This document shows positions 44,770 to 54,037 of a stretch of DNA of 64,000 bases, piece by piece. Origin of the DNA: Pseudomonas serbica (GTDB lineage Bacteria > Pseudomonadota > Gammaproteobacteria > Pseudomonadales > Pseudomonadaceae); NCBI RefSeq assembly GCF_028823535.1, contig NZ_JAQIYM010000008.1, positions 1 through 64,000 on the forward strand, given 5' to 3'. Below the pieces are notes generated by a model. That model ran no database searches, had not been told where the DNA came from, and saw nothing but the letters and a program-made list of their open reading frames with translations. Position 1 is the stretch's first letter. The number at the start of each line of letters is the position of its first letter. The position numbers and the translations under genes were made by a program.

Positions 44770-45669
44770 ATGGATCTGCGCCTGTTGCGCATTTTCTCCA
44801 TTGTCGTGAAGTGCGGTGGCTTTACGGCTGCGCAGGCCGAGTTGAACATGAGCCAGTCCAATATCAGCACGCATATTTCAAGCCTGGAAAAACGCCTCGG
44901 TTATCGCATCTGCGAGCGCGGCAAGGGCGGTTTTCGCTTGACCGAAAAAGGTCAGCGAATCCTCAAGGCTTCGTCGGCGTTGTTCGGTGCCGTGGATGCA
45001 TTTCGCGACGAGGCACAGGATCTGGCCGGGCGCCTGGTAGGTGATCTGTACCTCGGTCTGGCCGATAACATCGCGACGTTGCCAACAGCCCGGATCGATG
45101 CGGCGATCAGCCGTTTTTATCAGCGCGACCATGACATGCACGTGCACATCTTCGTCAACTCGCCCACGGAGTTGGAGTTGGCGGTCATCGATGGGCAACT
45201 GGACCTGGCGATTTCGTATTTCAGCCGGCCATTACCGACGCTGGCCTACCAGCCGTTGTACAAGGAGGAGATCGGTATTTTCTGCGGGCACAAGCACCCG
45301 TTGTTCTCCGTCAACGTGCCCACTGTCGAACAACTGCAGGCCAGTGACTGGATCAGGCATGGTTTCCTGCCGGCCGACCAGGTCCTGCCGGTGACACCCG
45401 AGCGCGCTTCAGCCACCGCCCATCATATGGAAGCGGTGGCCCATGGCGTACTGGCCGGGACACACCTGGGGTATCTGCCGGCCCATTACGCCCGGCCCTG
45501 GCTGGCGAGCGGACAAATGCGCGCGTTGCATCCGGCGACGCTGCGCTACGAGGTCCAACACAGCATGATCACCCACGTCGGGCACCCGCAAAGCGAAGCC
45601 GTGCGTGCCTTCATCGAAGACTTGCTGGCCGAGCACAACCTGCAGCCTGTCAGCCAAGGCAACGGGTAA
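44770..45669 (+). CDS. LysR-family transcriptional regulator
   Basis: A 299-residue LTTR. The winged helix is at residues 1-62 (MDLRLLRIFSIVVKCGGFTA, AELNMSQSNISTHISSLEKR) and the effector domain at about 90-295. ATG 44770 is chosen as the usual family start; GTG 44761 or further upstream codons are possible because the ribosome-binding site is not clear. The 3' end overlaps the 3' end of the leftward aldehyde dehydrogenase pseudogene by 20 nt. It may regulate that operon or the nitroreductase gene. Confidence 0.88.
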   Translation: MDLRLLRIFSIVVKCGGFTAAQAELNMSQSNISTHISSLEKRLGYRICERGKGGFRLTEKGQRILKASSALFGAVDAFRDEAQDLAGRLVGDLYLGLADNIATLPTARIDAAISRFYQRDHDMHVHIFVNSPTELELAVIDGQLDLAISYFSRPLPTLAYQPLYKEEIGIFCGHKHPLFSVNVPTVEQLQASDWIRHGFLPADQVLPVTPERASATAHHMEAVAHGVLAGTHLGYLPAHYARPWLASGQMRALHPATLRYEVQHSMITHVGHPQSEAVRAFIEDLLAEHNLQPVSQGNG

Positions 45670-47072
45670 TGTGCTTGACTGACTGATAGGCCGCCAGGCC
45701 CCATGGCCCCAGCTCGCGGCCGATGCCGCTGCCCTTGGTGCCGCCCCAGGACGTCTCGACGAACACCGCCTGAATCGAGTTGATCCAGACGTGGCCGACC
45801 TCCAGGGCCTGGGCGACCCGTTCAGCGCGGACCAGATCGGCGCTGATGACGGTAGCCACCAGGCCAAAGCGGCTGTCGTTGGCCAATGCCAGCGCCTCTT
45901 GCTCCGTTGAAAAACGACGGGTACACAACACCGGGCCGAAAATCTCTTCGCTCCACAAGCGGCTGGCCACCGGCACGTCCGCGGTTGACGAACCAGCCCG
46001 GGTCACGCTGCACGTCGCCACCGGTCAGGCAATGCAAGCCTTCGCTGCGGGCGATGGCGAAATATTCCGAGACTTTGGACCATTGCGCCTGACTGGTGAG
46101 CGGGCCCATATCGACTTCGCCGTTCAGCGGATTGCCGACCCGCAGTGTTTCGAATGCGCTCTTCAGACGCAGCATCAACGCATCGGCGATGCTGTCCTGG
46201 ACGAGCAGACGCGAGGTCGCCGAGCACATTTGCCCGGCATTCCAGCAGATACCGGCGACGATCCATTCAACGGCCTGATCAAGGTCGCTATCGTCGAACA
46301 CGAGAATGGCGGACTTGCCGCCCAGTTCCAGGGTAACCGGCCGGCAATGGGCAGCCGAGCTGCGCATGACCTGACTGCCGACGGCGTTGCTGCCGGTGAA
46401 CGACAGCTTGTCGATGCCCGCATGGTTGCTCAGCGCTGCACCGACTTCGGCTTTACCGCCGACGATGTTCAGCACGCCCGGGGGCAGGCCCAGCGCATCG
46501 GCGATTTGGCCGTAGGTCTGCTCGATCAATGGCGTGATGTCCGACGGCTTGAGCACCACGGTGCAACCGGCGGCCAGCGCCGGCGCGAGCTTCCAGGCAC
46601 TGGTGACCAAGGGGAAGTTCCACGGCACGATCAAGCCGACCACGCCCACCGGTTCAAGGCGCGTGTGGGCATTGAAGCCCGCTACGGCCAGCGGTACGTC
46701 CCGGTCCTGCCGGGCGTCCAGTCCTTCCGCCAGGCCGGCGTAATAGCGAAACGTGGCGACGGCATCGTCGATGTCCACCACGGCTTCATGGCGGGGTTTG
46801 CCGTTGTTCTGCATCTGCAGCGCGATCAGTGCTTCGCGGCGCATTTCAATCTGTTGGGCGAAACCAGTCAAATAAGCTGCGCGTTGCGACCCACTGAGGT
46901 TGCGCCAGCCGGGGAGTGCCAGGCGCGCGGCGGCAATGGCTTGATCGACTTGCCGGGCACTGGCTGCGGTGAGCTCGGCAAAGGGTTGGCCCAAGGCCGG
47001 GTCAAAGACGGTGATGCAGTCGACGCCTTCACCGGCTACCCAGCGACCGTCGATGTAATGCGCGGCGGTCAT
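45650..47072 (-). pseudogene. Aldehyde dehydrogenase, disrupted by an internal deletion and frameshift
   Basis: Reading from ATG 47072 gives a betaine-aldehyde-type dehydrogenase: VGLIVPWNFPLVTSAWKLAP near residue 140, LELGGKSAILVFDDSDLDQA near 245 and catalytic Cys in WNAGQMCSATSR near 280. The frame is correct to V362 of GDVQRDPGWFV. It then leaves the family sequence, while the next frame resumes it with ADVPVASRLWSEEIFGPV to the stop at 45650. Family members have about five residues (EPTIF or NPTIF) at this point, but only AACC (45983-45986) is present, which fits an 11-nt deletion. The unshifted frame ends at 45822 with 54 foreign residues. ATG overlaps the Fe-alcohol dehydrogenase stop. 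Confidence 0.85.
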
Positions 47073-48259
47073 GGCCGTACTCCCTGAAGCACGCCCTGGA
47101 CAGCGTTGCGAAAAATCTGGCTGTAATCGTCAGCGCTGAGGACGCAGGCATTGGTGTCCGATGAAGAAATGTCCGCCAGCGCCTGTTCTCCCACCCAGGT
47201 CGCTGCGTCGGCATCAAGACCGATTTCACCCAGTGAGTGAGGAATGCCGAGGCGTTTGCGCAGATCCAGCACCCAATCGAGAAAGCCTTCGAAATCCGCT
47301 TGTGGCAACTCCAGATAGCGCGCCAGGCGCGCGATGTCCGGGGCAATACTTTCCCGGTTGGCCATCAATACATAGGGCAGGAGGATCGCGTTCAGCAAGC
47401 CGTGGTGCTTGTGATAGCGGGCGCCCAGTGGATGGGCGAGCGCGTGCACACCGCCCAGGCCTTTCTGAAAGGCCACGGCGGCCATGGCGGAAGCGACGAG
47501 CATGCCTTCGCGCGCGACCATGTCCTGGCCATTGGCATGGGCATTGATCAAATGCTGCTGGATCAGGCGAATGCCCTCCACGGCAACGCCCGACGACATC
47601 GGGTGATACAGGGGCGAGCAAAAGGCTTCAATGTGATGGGTCAGGGCGTCCATTCCCGTTGCCGCCGTCAGGGTCGGCGGCAGACCTCGGGTCAGCAGCG
47701 GGTCGAGGATCACGGTGGACGGGAGCAGTTCCGGGTGGCTGATCACCCGCTTGATGTTCTCTTCGCTTTGGGTCAACACGGCTTCGCGGCCCAGTTCCGA
47801 CCCGGTGCCAGCCGTGGTCGGCAACGCAATCAAAGGGGGCAGCCCCAGGCGCGGAAAGTCCGCCAGGGTAGGGTAGTGGGCGATGACCCGGGACCATTCG
47901 AACCGCTGCAAGCCTTGCGCATCGACGGTCGCCAGGCTGATGCCTTTGGCGGCATCCATCGCGCTGCCGCCGCCCAGGGCGATCAGTGAATCATGCTTGC
48001 CGGCCTTGAACGCCGCAACGCCTTGGGCCACGTTCGCCATGCTCGGGTTGCTGGCCACTTCGCTGAACACGCTGAACGTTATGTCGGCCTCGGTCAGGTG
48101 AGCCTTGAGCAGCGCCAATGGTTCCAGGGACAACATGCCAGGGTCGGTGACCAGCAAGGGACGGCGCATGCCCAGCAAGGTGCAGCGCTCTGCCAATGCT
48201 TGGAGCGCACTCGGTCCGCAGAAAATATCCGTGGGGTAATTCCAATAGTGAAGGGACAT
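47069..48259 (-). CDS. Iron-containing alcohol dehydrogenase
   Basis: A 396-residue group III alcohol dehydrogenase. The NAD motif ALGGGSAMDAAKGISL is near residue 96, PTTAGTGSELGREAVLT near 140, and metal ligands Asp and His lie in TGMDALTHHIEAF (about 200-210), GVHALAHPLG near 268 and YHKHHGLLNAILLPYV near 280. It oxidises an alcohol to an aldehyde. ATG 48259 has GGAG 7 nt upstream. Its stop overlaps the start of the now-broken aldehyde dehydrogenase gene, so the two once acted as an alcohol-to-acid pair. An APC permease gene lies just upstream on the same strand. Confidence 0.93.
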   Translation of the reverse strand: MSLHYWNYPTDIFCGPSALQALAERCTLLGMRRPLLVTDPGMLSLEPLALLKAHLTEADITFSVFSEVASNPSMANVAQGVAAFKAGKHDSLIALGGGSAMDAAKGISLATVDAQGLQRFEWSRVIAHYPTLADFPRLGLPPLIALPTTAGTGSELGREAVLTQSEENIKRVISHPELLPSTVILDPLLTRGLPPTLTAATGMDALTHHIEAFCSPLYHPMSSGVAVEGIRLIQQHLINAHANGQDMVAREGMLVASAMAAVAFQKGLGGVHALAHPLGARYHKHHGLLNAILLPYVLMANRESIAPDIARLARYLELPQADFEGFLDWVLDLRKRLGIPHSLGEIGLDADAATWVGEQALADISSSDTNACVLSADDYSQIFRNAVQGVLQGVRP

Positions 48260-48317
48260 CAGAAACTCCAGATCGGCAAGGCGCAGGGGAGGCGCCTTGC
48301 TCGGCAAGACAAAGGCG

Positions 48318-49793
48318 TTATTGAGCGTGCAGGTGCGGGCTGACGGTGCGTAGATAGGGTTTGGCGCAGACCATGTAGATCAGGCCCAGTACCGCCAGGA
48401 TCGAGAACACCAGGATCACCGCCCAGACCTGGAACCAGGGTGCACCGGCTGGTGCGAGGGATTCCCGGGGCCAGGCCACGTTGATGCTTTCGAACACCAG
48501 CCAGAAAAACGCGGCGAGGTTGATCGGCACGCCCCAGCGGCCGAGGCTGAACACACCAGGCTCGGCTTTCCATTTACCGCTCAGGCGAGCGAGCAGGGCG
48601 CAGGTCACCACGATCAGGAACACCACGAAGAAACCGCCGCTGCCAAACGCGATCAGGGTGCCGACCGCCGTTGCGTTCAAGCCCAGGGCCAGGCCGAAGC
48701 TGGCAAACAGCGTGCTGAACACCATGGCGGCAAACGGCACTTTGCGCTTGTCCACGCGGCGCAACAGCCTGGATGCGGGCAGGATCGAATCCCGAGCCAT
48801 GCCGAACACGGCGCGGCCGATGTAGGTCTGCACAGAGACGACACAGGCAATGAACGCGACCAGCACGATGCCCACGAACGGCCGTTCCGACCAGGCGCCA
48901 AAGGCATCGACGACAGCAGGGGTGACCGGGTCGACGACCTGGCCGGACACCATCGCCGCGGTGTCGGTGTAGGACAGGGTGACGGCGAACGCCGTCAGCA
49001 TCACGGTCAGTCCGACCAGAATCATCGAGCGCAGGATGGCCCGTGGGGTCGAAGTGCGGGCGTCAGCGGTCTCCTCAGACACTTGCGAGCAGGCGTCAAA
49101 ACCAAGGAACGCCCAACCCCCCACGGCCATGGCCGTCAGGAAGCCCGACAGGTAGGAACCGTCGGAGCCCTGTGTAGACGTCAGGCCTTCAAACACCAGC
49201 GACAGCGAATGGTTGCGGAAGAACAACAGCAGCAATACGCCGATGCCGATGGAGGCAATCGCCTCGGCGATGATGCCGGCATTGACGAAATACTTGAGCG
49301 GGTTGATCCCGAACAGATTCACCCCAAGACCCAGCAGCAACAGCACTGCACCACTGAACACCTGGGCGTTGGCGGTGGGCGGTAAGCCTGTGAAAAACAG
49401 CCACAGCCAGAATCCGCCCAAATAGGCCACGGTGGTTAACGAGGCCAGCGCAGAGGCCAGGTACATGAAACCGGTGAACCATGCCCAACGATCGCCCGCC
49501 AGGCGCTTGACCCATTGGTAGCAACCGCCGGCAAGCGGGTACTGCGAGGCCAGCTCGGCATAGACCAGCGCCACCAGCAGCTGCAGCGCCAGGCACAGCG
49601 GCACGATCCAGACCCATGAGGGCCCGACACTCATGGCACCCAGCGACATGACCGAATAGATACCGACCACGGGCGAAACCGTGGCGAAACCTACTGAAAA
49701 TGATGACCACAGGGACAGCCCGCGATGCAGCTCCTGGGCATAACCCTGGCTGTGCAGCAGGTGTTCATCGGCGCTTTGCCGTGTAGATGACAT
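48318..49793 (-). CDS. APC-family permease (GABA/choline/amine-type)
   Basis: A 491-residue, 12-helix transporter of the ACT (eukaryote-like amino-acid/choline) branch. LHRGLSLWSSFSVGFATVSP near residue 24 and AELASQYPLAGGCYQWVKRL near 85 are diagnostic, with FLGFDACSQVSEETADARTS near 235. Substrates of this branch include GABA, choline, polyamines and amino alcohols. ATG 49793 has AAGGA 7 nt upstream. It heads the leftward operon with Fe-alcohol dehydrogenase and the aldehyde dehydrogenase pseudogene, so an amino-alcohol-like substrate is a reasonable guess. Confidence 0.9.
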   Translation of the reverse strand: MSSTRQSADEHLLHSQGYAQELHRGLSLWSSFSVGFATVSPVVGIYSVMSLGAMSVGPSWVWIVPLCLALQLLVALVYAELASQYPLAGGCYQWVKRLAGDRWAWFTGFMYLASALASLTTVAYLGGFWLWLFFTGLPPTANAQVFSGAVLLLLGLGVNLFGINPLKYFVNAGIIAEAIASIGIGVLLLLFFRNHSLSLVFEGLTSTQGSDGSYLSGFLTAMAVGGWAFLGFDACSQVSEETADARTSTPRAILRSMILVGLTVMLTAFAVTLSYTDTAAMVSGQVVDPVTPAVVDAFGAWSERPFVGIVLVAFIACVVSVQTYIGRAVFGMARDSILPASRLLRRVDKRKVPFAAMVFSTLFASFGLALGLNATAVGTLIAFGSGGFFVVFLIVVTCALLARLSGKWKAEPGVFSLGRWGVPINLAAFFWLVFESINVAWPRESLAPAGAPWFQVWAVILVFSILAVLGLIYMVCAKPYLRTVSPHLHAQ

Positions 49794-50127
49794 AGGAATT
49801 CCTTGAGTCGGCAGACACATTTATTTTTAGGATCGCCTTGTTTGATCAGGCGTACCGACGAAACGAGCTCCTTCGGGAAAGGAGTGGGAAGAAGCTTAAA
49901 GGGGCGAAACATCAAAGAAAATTCATATGTGTTGAGGCTGACATCTGGAATTATTGATGTATTGCAGAGCGGTTCTGATCCCTCTGCGCATCCCCTTCAA
50001 GGGCTGTCGAATGCAACGAGGCAGCTCTTACAGGGATACACGCGGCCATCAACCTTTGATCCGGCAATCCGTCAGCATCCCGATTACGTGCTGAACTCAA
50101 TCGCAGCACTGATCAGGAGCGATCGCC
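49794..50127. other. Divergent promoter region between APC operon and zinc alcohol dehydrogenase
   Basis: A 334-nt gap without a gene. It is locally AT-rich (49890-49965) and contains ACATC-N10-GATGT (49941-49960), an inverted repeat of LysR-operator spacing, and two leader regions. I found no terminator, and no convincing -24/-12 element. Confidence 0.5.
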
Positions 50128-51201
50128 ATGGCCACCATGAAAGCCGCAGTATTCGTCGAGAAAAACCGGATTGTGCTCGACGACAAACCCATCCCTGAAG
50201 TCGGGCCGCTCGATGCCCTGGTTCGCATCACCACCACCACGATCTGCGGCACCGACGTGCATATCCTGCGCGGCGAATACCCAGTCGCCAAGGGCCTGAC
50301 AGTGGGGCACGAGCCTGTCGGCATCATCGAGCGACTGGGTTCGCAGGTGCGCGGTTTTACCGAAGGCCAGCGGGTGATCGCGGGTGCGATAACTCCCAGT
50401 GGACAGAGTTATGCCTGCCTGTGCGGCTGCGGTTCACAGGATGGCCCGGACACCCGGCACGGCTTTCGGGCCACCGGTGGCTGGAAGTTCGGCAATATCA
50501 TCGATGGTTGCCAGGCTGAATACGTAGTGGTGCCGGATGCGCTGGCCAACCTGTGCCCGATACCGGACGGCCTCAGCGACGAACAGGTGCTGATGTGCCC
50601 GGACATCATGTCCACTGGCTTTTCCGGGGCCGAGCGAGGCGGGGTGGAAATCGGCGATAGCGTCGCGGTGTTCGCCCTGGGGCCGATCGGGCTCTGTGCG
50701 GTGGCGGGTGCACGCCTCAAAGGCGCGACCACGATTATCGGCGTCGATGCAGTCGCCGAACGCATGACCGTCGCCAAACAACTGGGCGCAACCCATGTAG
50801 TCAATTGCAAGGACGGCGATGTGGTTGAACAGATCATGGCCCTGACCGATGGGCGTGGTGTCGATGTGTCCATCGAGGCGTTGGGCACTCAGGGTACGTT
50901 TGAATCGGCACTGCGGGTTTTGCGTCCGGGTGGTCGGCTTTCCAGCCTGGGGGTTTACTCCAGCGATCTGCGCATTCCTCTGGACGCTTTCGCTGCCGGC
51001 CTGGGCGACTACAGCATCATCACGACCTTGTGCCCCGGCGGCAAGGAACGCATGCGCCGCTTGATGGCGGTGGTGGAAAGTGGCGGGGTGGATCTGTCGC
51101 CGCTGGTGACTCATCGGTACAAGCTTGATGACATCGAAGCGGCGTATGAGTTGTTTGCTCATCAAAGGGATGGGGTCATGAAGGTGGCGATTACCCCGTG
51201 A
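50128..51201 (+). CDS. Zinc-dependent medium-chain alcohol dehydrogenase (isopropanol-dehydrogenase-like)
   Basis: A 357-residue MDR enzyme. ITTTTICGTDVHILRGEYP near residue 33 gives the catalytic zinc Cys, VGHEPVGIIERLGSQV near 58 gives His/Glu, and DIMSTGFSGAE near 153 the Asp-containing loop of the tetrameric secondary-alcohol group. VFALGPIGLCAVAGARL near 178 is the Rossmann motif. The four-Cys structural zinc loop is absent, replaced by CLCGCGSQDG, again as in isopropanol dehydrogenases. ATG 50128 has AGGAG 8 nt upstream. It is a single-gene unit convergent with oprD at 51346. Confidence 0.92.
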   Translation: MATMKAAVFVEKNRIVLDDKPIPEVGPLDALVRITTTTICGTDVHILRGEYPVAKGLTVGHEPVGIIERLGSQVRGFTEGQRVIAGAITPSGQSYACLCGCGSQDGPDTRHGFRATGGWKFGNIIDGCQAEYVVVPDALANLCPIPDGLSDEQVLMCPDIMSTGFSGAERGGVEIGDSVAVFALGPIGLCAVAGARLKGATTIIGVDAVAERMTVAKQLGATHVVNCKDGDVVEQIMALTDGRGVDVSIEALGTQGTFESALRVLRPGGRLSSLGVYSSDLRIPLDAFAAGLGDYSIITTLCPGGKERMRRLMAVVESGGVDLSPLVTHRYKLDDIEAAYELFAHQRDGVMKVAITP

Positions 51202-51274
51202 GGATCCATGAGAAAAACAAACTTCATGCAACTGGCTCGTCCAGGTCTTGTTGGTTGAGTTTGAACCCGTCGAG

Positions 51275-51305
51275 AAAACCGCAAGGCCAGTTGTGCACCT
51301 TGCGG
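51275..51305 (-). terminator. Intrinsic terminator after the OprD gene
   Basis: CCGCAAGG (51279-51286), an 11-nt loop, CCTTGCGG (51298-51305). On the minus strand the stem is followed by TTTT (51278-51275), so it ends the leftward porin transcript. On the plus strand CTGTTT follows, so it may also stop the convergent alcohol dehydrogenase message. Confidence 0.75.
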
Positions 51306-51345
51306 CTGTTTCACCGTCTCATCGGGCCGACCTGCCGCTGTGTGG

Positions 51346-52686
51346 CTAGAACACCTTGATCGGTACGTTGACGATCAGCCTGAGCTCGTCCTCATTGCCT
51401 TCCAGCTGATAGTCACTGGCACGGTGCGTGGAATAACTGGTGATCAGATTGATGTTCCTGAAGGTGCCCGATTGCACGGTGTAGCTGGCATTGACGCCCA
51501 CTTCATAGTGGTTTTCCCCCTGCTGCTTGAGTACCGAATCGTAGATGCCGTTCGGGCCACCGTCGTAATGACTGCCGTCGATGCCCATGCCCTTGATGTA
51601 CCAGAGCGTAGTCTTCAGGCCCGGTAGCCCGTAAGCGACCAGGTCGTTGCTGTAGAACACCCCGACCGAGTGCTCATTGGGACCGTTGAAGAAAGACATC
51701 ATGATATTGGGCAGGCTGATGGCATTGGACTCGAAGGGATAATCGAAATATTCGTCACCCTTGATTTTCTGCAGGCCGATCTTCAGCGAGTGGTTGCGCC
51801 ATTGCGGCGTGATACTCAGGCCATAGGCCTGCTGGTCGATTTTTCCGCCGGTTTCGCGACCACTGGAGCGGGTGTTGTAGGCATCCAGTTGTACGTCGAC
51901 CGTGACCGGTCCCCAGTTGGTTTTCCTGCCCAGGCCCAGGTATTCACGATCCCAGATATCGTCGAAGCGAGAGACATAGGCGCTGCTGCGCCAGCCAGCG
52001 CTCGACACATAATCGGCGCCGGCGTAAGCGTTGAAGTCACTGGTGACCAGGGGCGATCCATAAGTGGGCGTCAAGTCCTGGCTTCCGGCTCCAGTGCGCG
52101 GCGAACCCTTGTCGAAATAGCCAGACTTGATCGTCAAGCCTTCGATGTCATGACTTTCCAGGGACACCCCATTGAACGATGAAGGCAAGGTACGGGTATC
52201 GGTATAGGACATCATCGGGGTCCTGACTTGCTGCCGGCCCACCTTGAGCAGTGTGTCGGCGACCTTGAACTTCAGCGCCGCGATGCCGAGTTTGCTCCAG
52301 TCATCCACCACATCGCCGTCCTGGTTCACCAGCAATCGGTTACTGCCGCCTGCCGCAGCTTCGCGGCTACGTTCCAGCGCCACGGCCGAGAAGGTTGACA
52401 GATCCAGGCCAAACTTCACCGGCCCTTGGGTAAAACCGGAGACGAAGTCGAGCCTGATGCCTTGCAGCCAGGCGGTACGGTCACGCAGCTTGCGGACCCC
52501 GTCGGGTGTTTGCAGCCTGAAAAAAGTGTCCTTGTGGCCCACTTCGTGTGAGTACCACTGACGGGTATTGAGCGTCAGTGAGCTGTCTTGCAGAAAACCC
52601 TGTTCCTGGGCATGAACCTGGGAAGAAGAAACTGCAGCCGCCAGCGAGCCGACGGTGAATAACGCCAAATTACCTGTGCGATACAT
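51346..52686 (-). CDS. OprD-family outer-membrane porin
   Basis: A 446-residue outer-membrane channel. The signal peptide ends near QVHAQ (residue 27). The mature start FLQDSSLTLNTRQWYSHEVG and the motif AWLQGIRLDFVSGFTQGPVK near residue 72 are typical. GRQQVRTPMMSYTDTRTLPS near residue 148 is the constriction-loop region of OprD. The terminal strand ends NVPIKVF with C-terminal Phe, as expected for BAM recognition. It is last of the leftward unit MFS, M20 amidohydrolase, porin, separated by 150 nt with a perfect hairpin. It likely admits the amidohydrolase substrate. Confidence 0.93.
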   Translation of the reverse strand: MYRTGNLALFTVGSLAAAVSSSQVHAQEQGFLQDSSLTLNTRQWYSHEVGHKDTFFRLQTPDGVRKLRDRTAWLQGIRLDFVSGFTQGPVKFGLDLSTFSAVALERSREAAAGGSNRLLVNQDGDVVDDWSKLGIAALKFKVADTLLKVGRQQVRTPMMSYTDTRTLPSSFNGVSLESHDIEGLTIKSGYFDKGSPRTGAGSQDLTPTYGSPLVTSDFNAYAGADYVSSAGWRSSAYVSRFDDIWDREYLGLGRKTNWGPVTVDVQLDAYNTRSSGRETGGKIDQQAYGLSITPQWRNHSLKIGLQKIKGDEYFDYPFESNAISLPNIMMSFFNGPNEHSVGVFYSNDLVAYGLPGLKTTLWYIKGMGIDGSHYDGGPNGIYDSVLKQQGENHYEVGVNASYTVQSGTFRNINLITSYSTHRASDYQLEGNEDELRLIVNVPIKVF

Positions 52687-52783
52687 AGACCTTGCCTGTT
52701 GTTGTTTTTAGGGCAGATAAGAAGTAAGTCGCCGAGTCATCGTTATGAAGTTTTTTGCGCGGGCAGGGCGTGGCCCGACGTGC

Positions 52784-52809
52784 CCCTCAGGCCGCAGCTG
52801 GCCTGAGGG
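52784..52809. repeat. Perfect 10-bp hairpin between M20 amidohydrolase and OprD genes
   Basis: CCCTCAGGCC (52784-52793), GCAGCT, GGCCTGAGGG (52800-52809). It lies 28 nt after the amidohydrolase stop and about 100 nt before the porin start. There is no adjacent U-tract, so it may be a processing or stabilising hairpin, or a weak terminator. Confidence 0.55.
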
Positions 52810-52836
52810 TGATCGTTCAGTTATCGGGTGGTCGGG

Positions 52837-54033
52837 TTAGCGGCTAGGGAGATAGTCCTTCACCAGTTTCAGCCAGCAGTCGGAGCCGATGCGAATCAGC
52901 TCGTCATTGAAGTCGTAGTGGGGGTTATGCACGGAGCAGCCATGAAACTCGCCTTCGCCGTTGCCCAGGAAGAAATAGCAGCCGGGCACTTCGGTGAGCA
53001 TCCAGGCGAAATCTTCGGTCGCCATGATCTTCGCCGCGTGCGGCAACAGGTGGCCGGGCTCGAACAGCGGCGTCAGGCTCTGGCGAAGCAACTCCGTTTC
53101 CGTCGCCGTATTGACCAGCGCTGGCGCCAGTTGCGTGGTTTCAAGTTCGATCTTGACGCCGAACGTGAATTCATGGCCTTGGGCGATTTCTGCCAGGCGC
53201 TGGTTGATCTTGCCTTCGGTCTGCGCGGTGTCGGTGCGCACGCTGATCAGCATCGAGGCCGTGTCGGGAATGATGTTGTAGACAGTGCCGGCCTCGACCA
53301 TGCCGATGCTGATCACGGCGTGTTCATCAACGCACAGATTGCGCGACTTCACGGTCTGGATCGCGCTGATCAGGCTCGCCAGCACCGGTACCGGATCGAC
53401 CGAACGCTCGGGCATCGCGCCATGGCCGCCGCGACCCTTGATCAGCACGCGCACGCATTCCGAAGAGGCCATGGTAGGACCGGCCTGGACCACAGCGGTG
53501 CCCAGCGGTATTCCCGGCAAGTTGTGCAAGGCAAAGATCGCGTCACACGGAAAACGTGTGAACAGACCGTCGTCCATCATGGCCTTGGCGCCGCCCAGGC
53601 CTTCCTCGTCCGGTTGGAAAATCAGGTTGAGGGTGCCATTGAAGTCGGGCGACCGGGCGATTCGCCAGGCGGCAGCCAGCAGGATGGCGGTATGGCCGTC
53701 GTGGCCGCAGGCGTGCATGCGGCCATCGATCCGGCTAGCATGGGCGAAGCGGTTGTTCTCCTGCATCGGCAGGGCATCCATGTCGGCGCGCAGGCCCAGG
53801 CGACGCGTGCCGCTGCCTCGGCGCAGTACGCCGACTACGCCATGACCCCCGATACCGCGATGCACTTCGTAGCCCCATTCTTCGAGTTTGCTGGCCACCA
53901 GTTCGGCGGTCAGCGGGGTGTGCGCGCCTAGTTCAGGGTTTTGGTGGATGTCCCGACGCAGCTGGATAAAAGCTTCCAGGTCCAGTTCGGCCGGGGTTTG
54001 GCTAGGGCTTTGGGTTGGGCTAAATGCATTCAT
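52837..54033 (-). CDS. M20 family amidohydrolase (hippurate-hydrolase/aminoacylase type)
   Basis: A 398-residue metallohydrolase that would cleave an N-acyl or N-benzoyl amino acid. RRDIHQNPELGAHTPLTAEL near residue 27 opens the family. The metal site HACGHDGHTAILLAAA is near residue 107 and the catalytic region LIFQPDEEGLGGAKAMMDDG near 137, where PDEEG replaces the more usual PAEEG but keeps both Glu. ALHNLPGIPLG near 170 and GGHGAMPERSVDPV near 202 are also typical. GGGAG precedes ATG 54033 by about 7 nt. It starts 4 nt after the MFS gene stop, so the two are co-translated. Confidence 0.93.
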   Translation of the reverse strand: MNAFSPTQSPSQTPAELDLEAFIQLRRDIHQNPELGAHTPLTAELVASKLEEWGYEVHRGIGGHGVVGVLRRGSGTRRLGLRADMDALPMQENNRFAHASRIDGRMHACGHDGHTAILLAAAWRIARSPDFNGTLNLIFQPDEEGLGGAKAMMDDGLFTRFPCDAIFALHNLPGIPLGTAVVQAGPTMASSECVRVLIKGRGGHGAMPERSVDPVPVLASLISAIQTVKSRNLCVDEHAVISIGMVEAGTVYNIIPDTASMLISVRTDTAQTEGKINQRLAEIAQGHEFTFGVKIELETTQLAPALVNTATETELLRQSLTPLFEPGHLLPHAAKIMATEDFAWMLTEVPGCYFFLGNGEGEFHGCSVHNPHYDFNDELIRIGSDCWLKLVKDYLPSR

Positions 54034-54037
54034 CAGG

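Noticed and set aside
49921..49965. AT-rich patch as a horizontally acquired fragment
   Set aside because: It is a short promoter region flanked by ordinary genes, without repeats or mobile genes.
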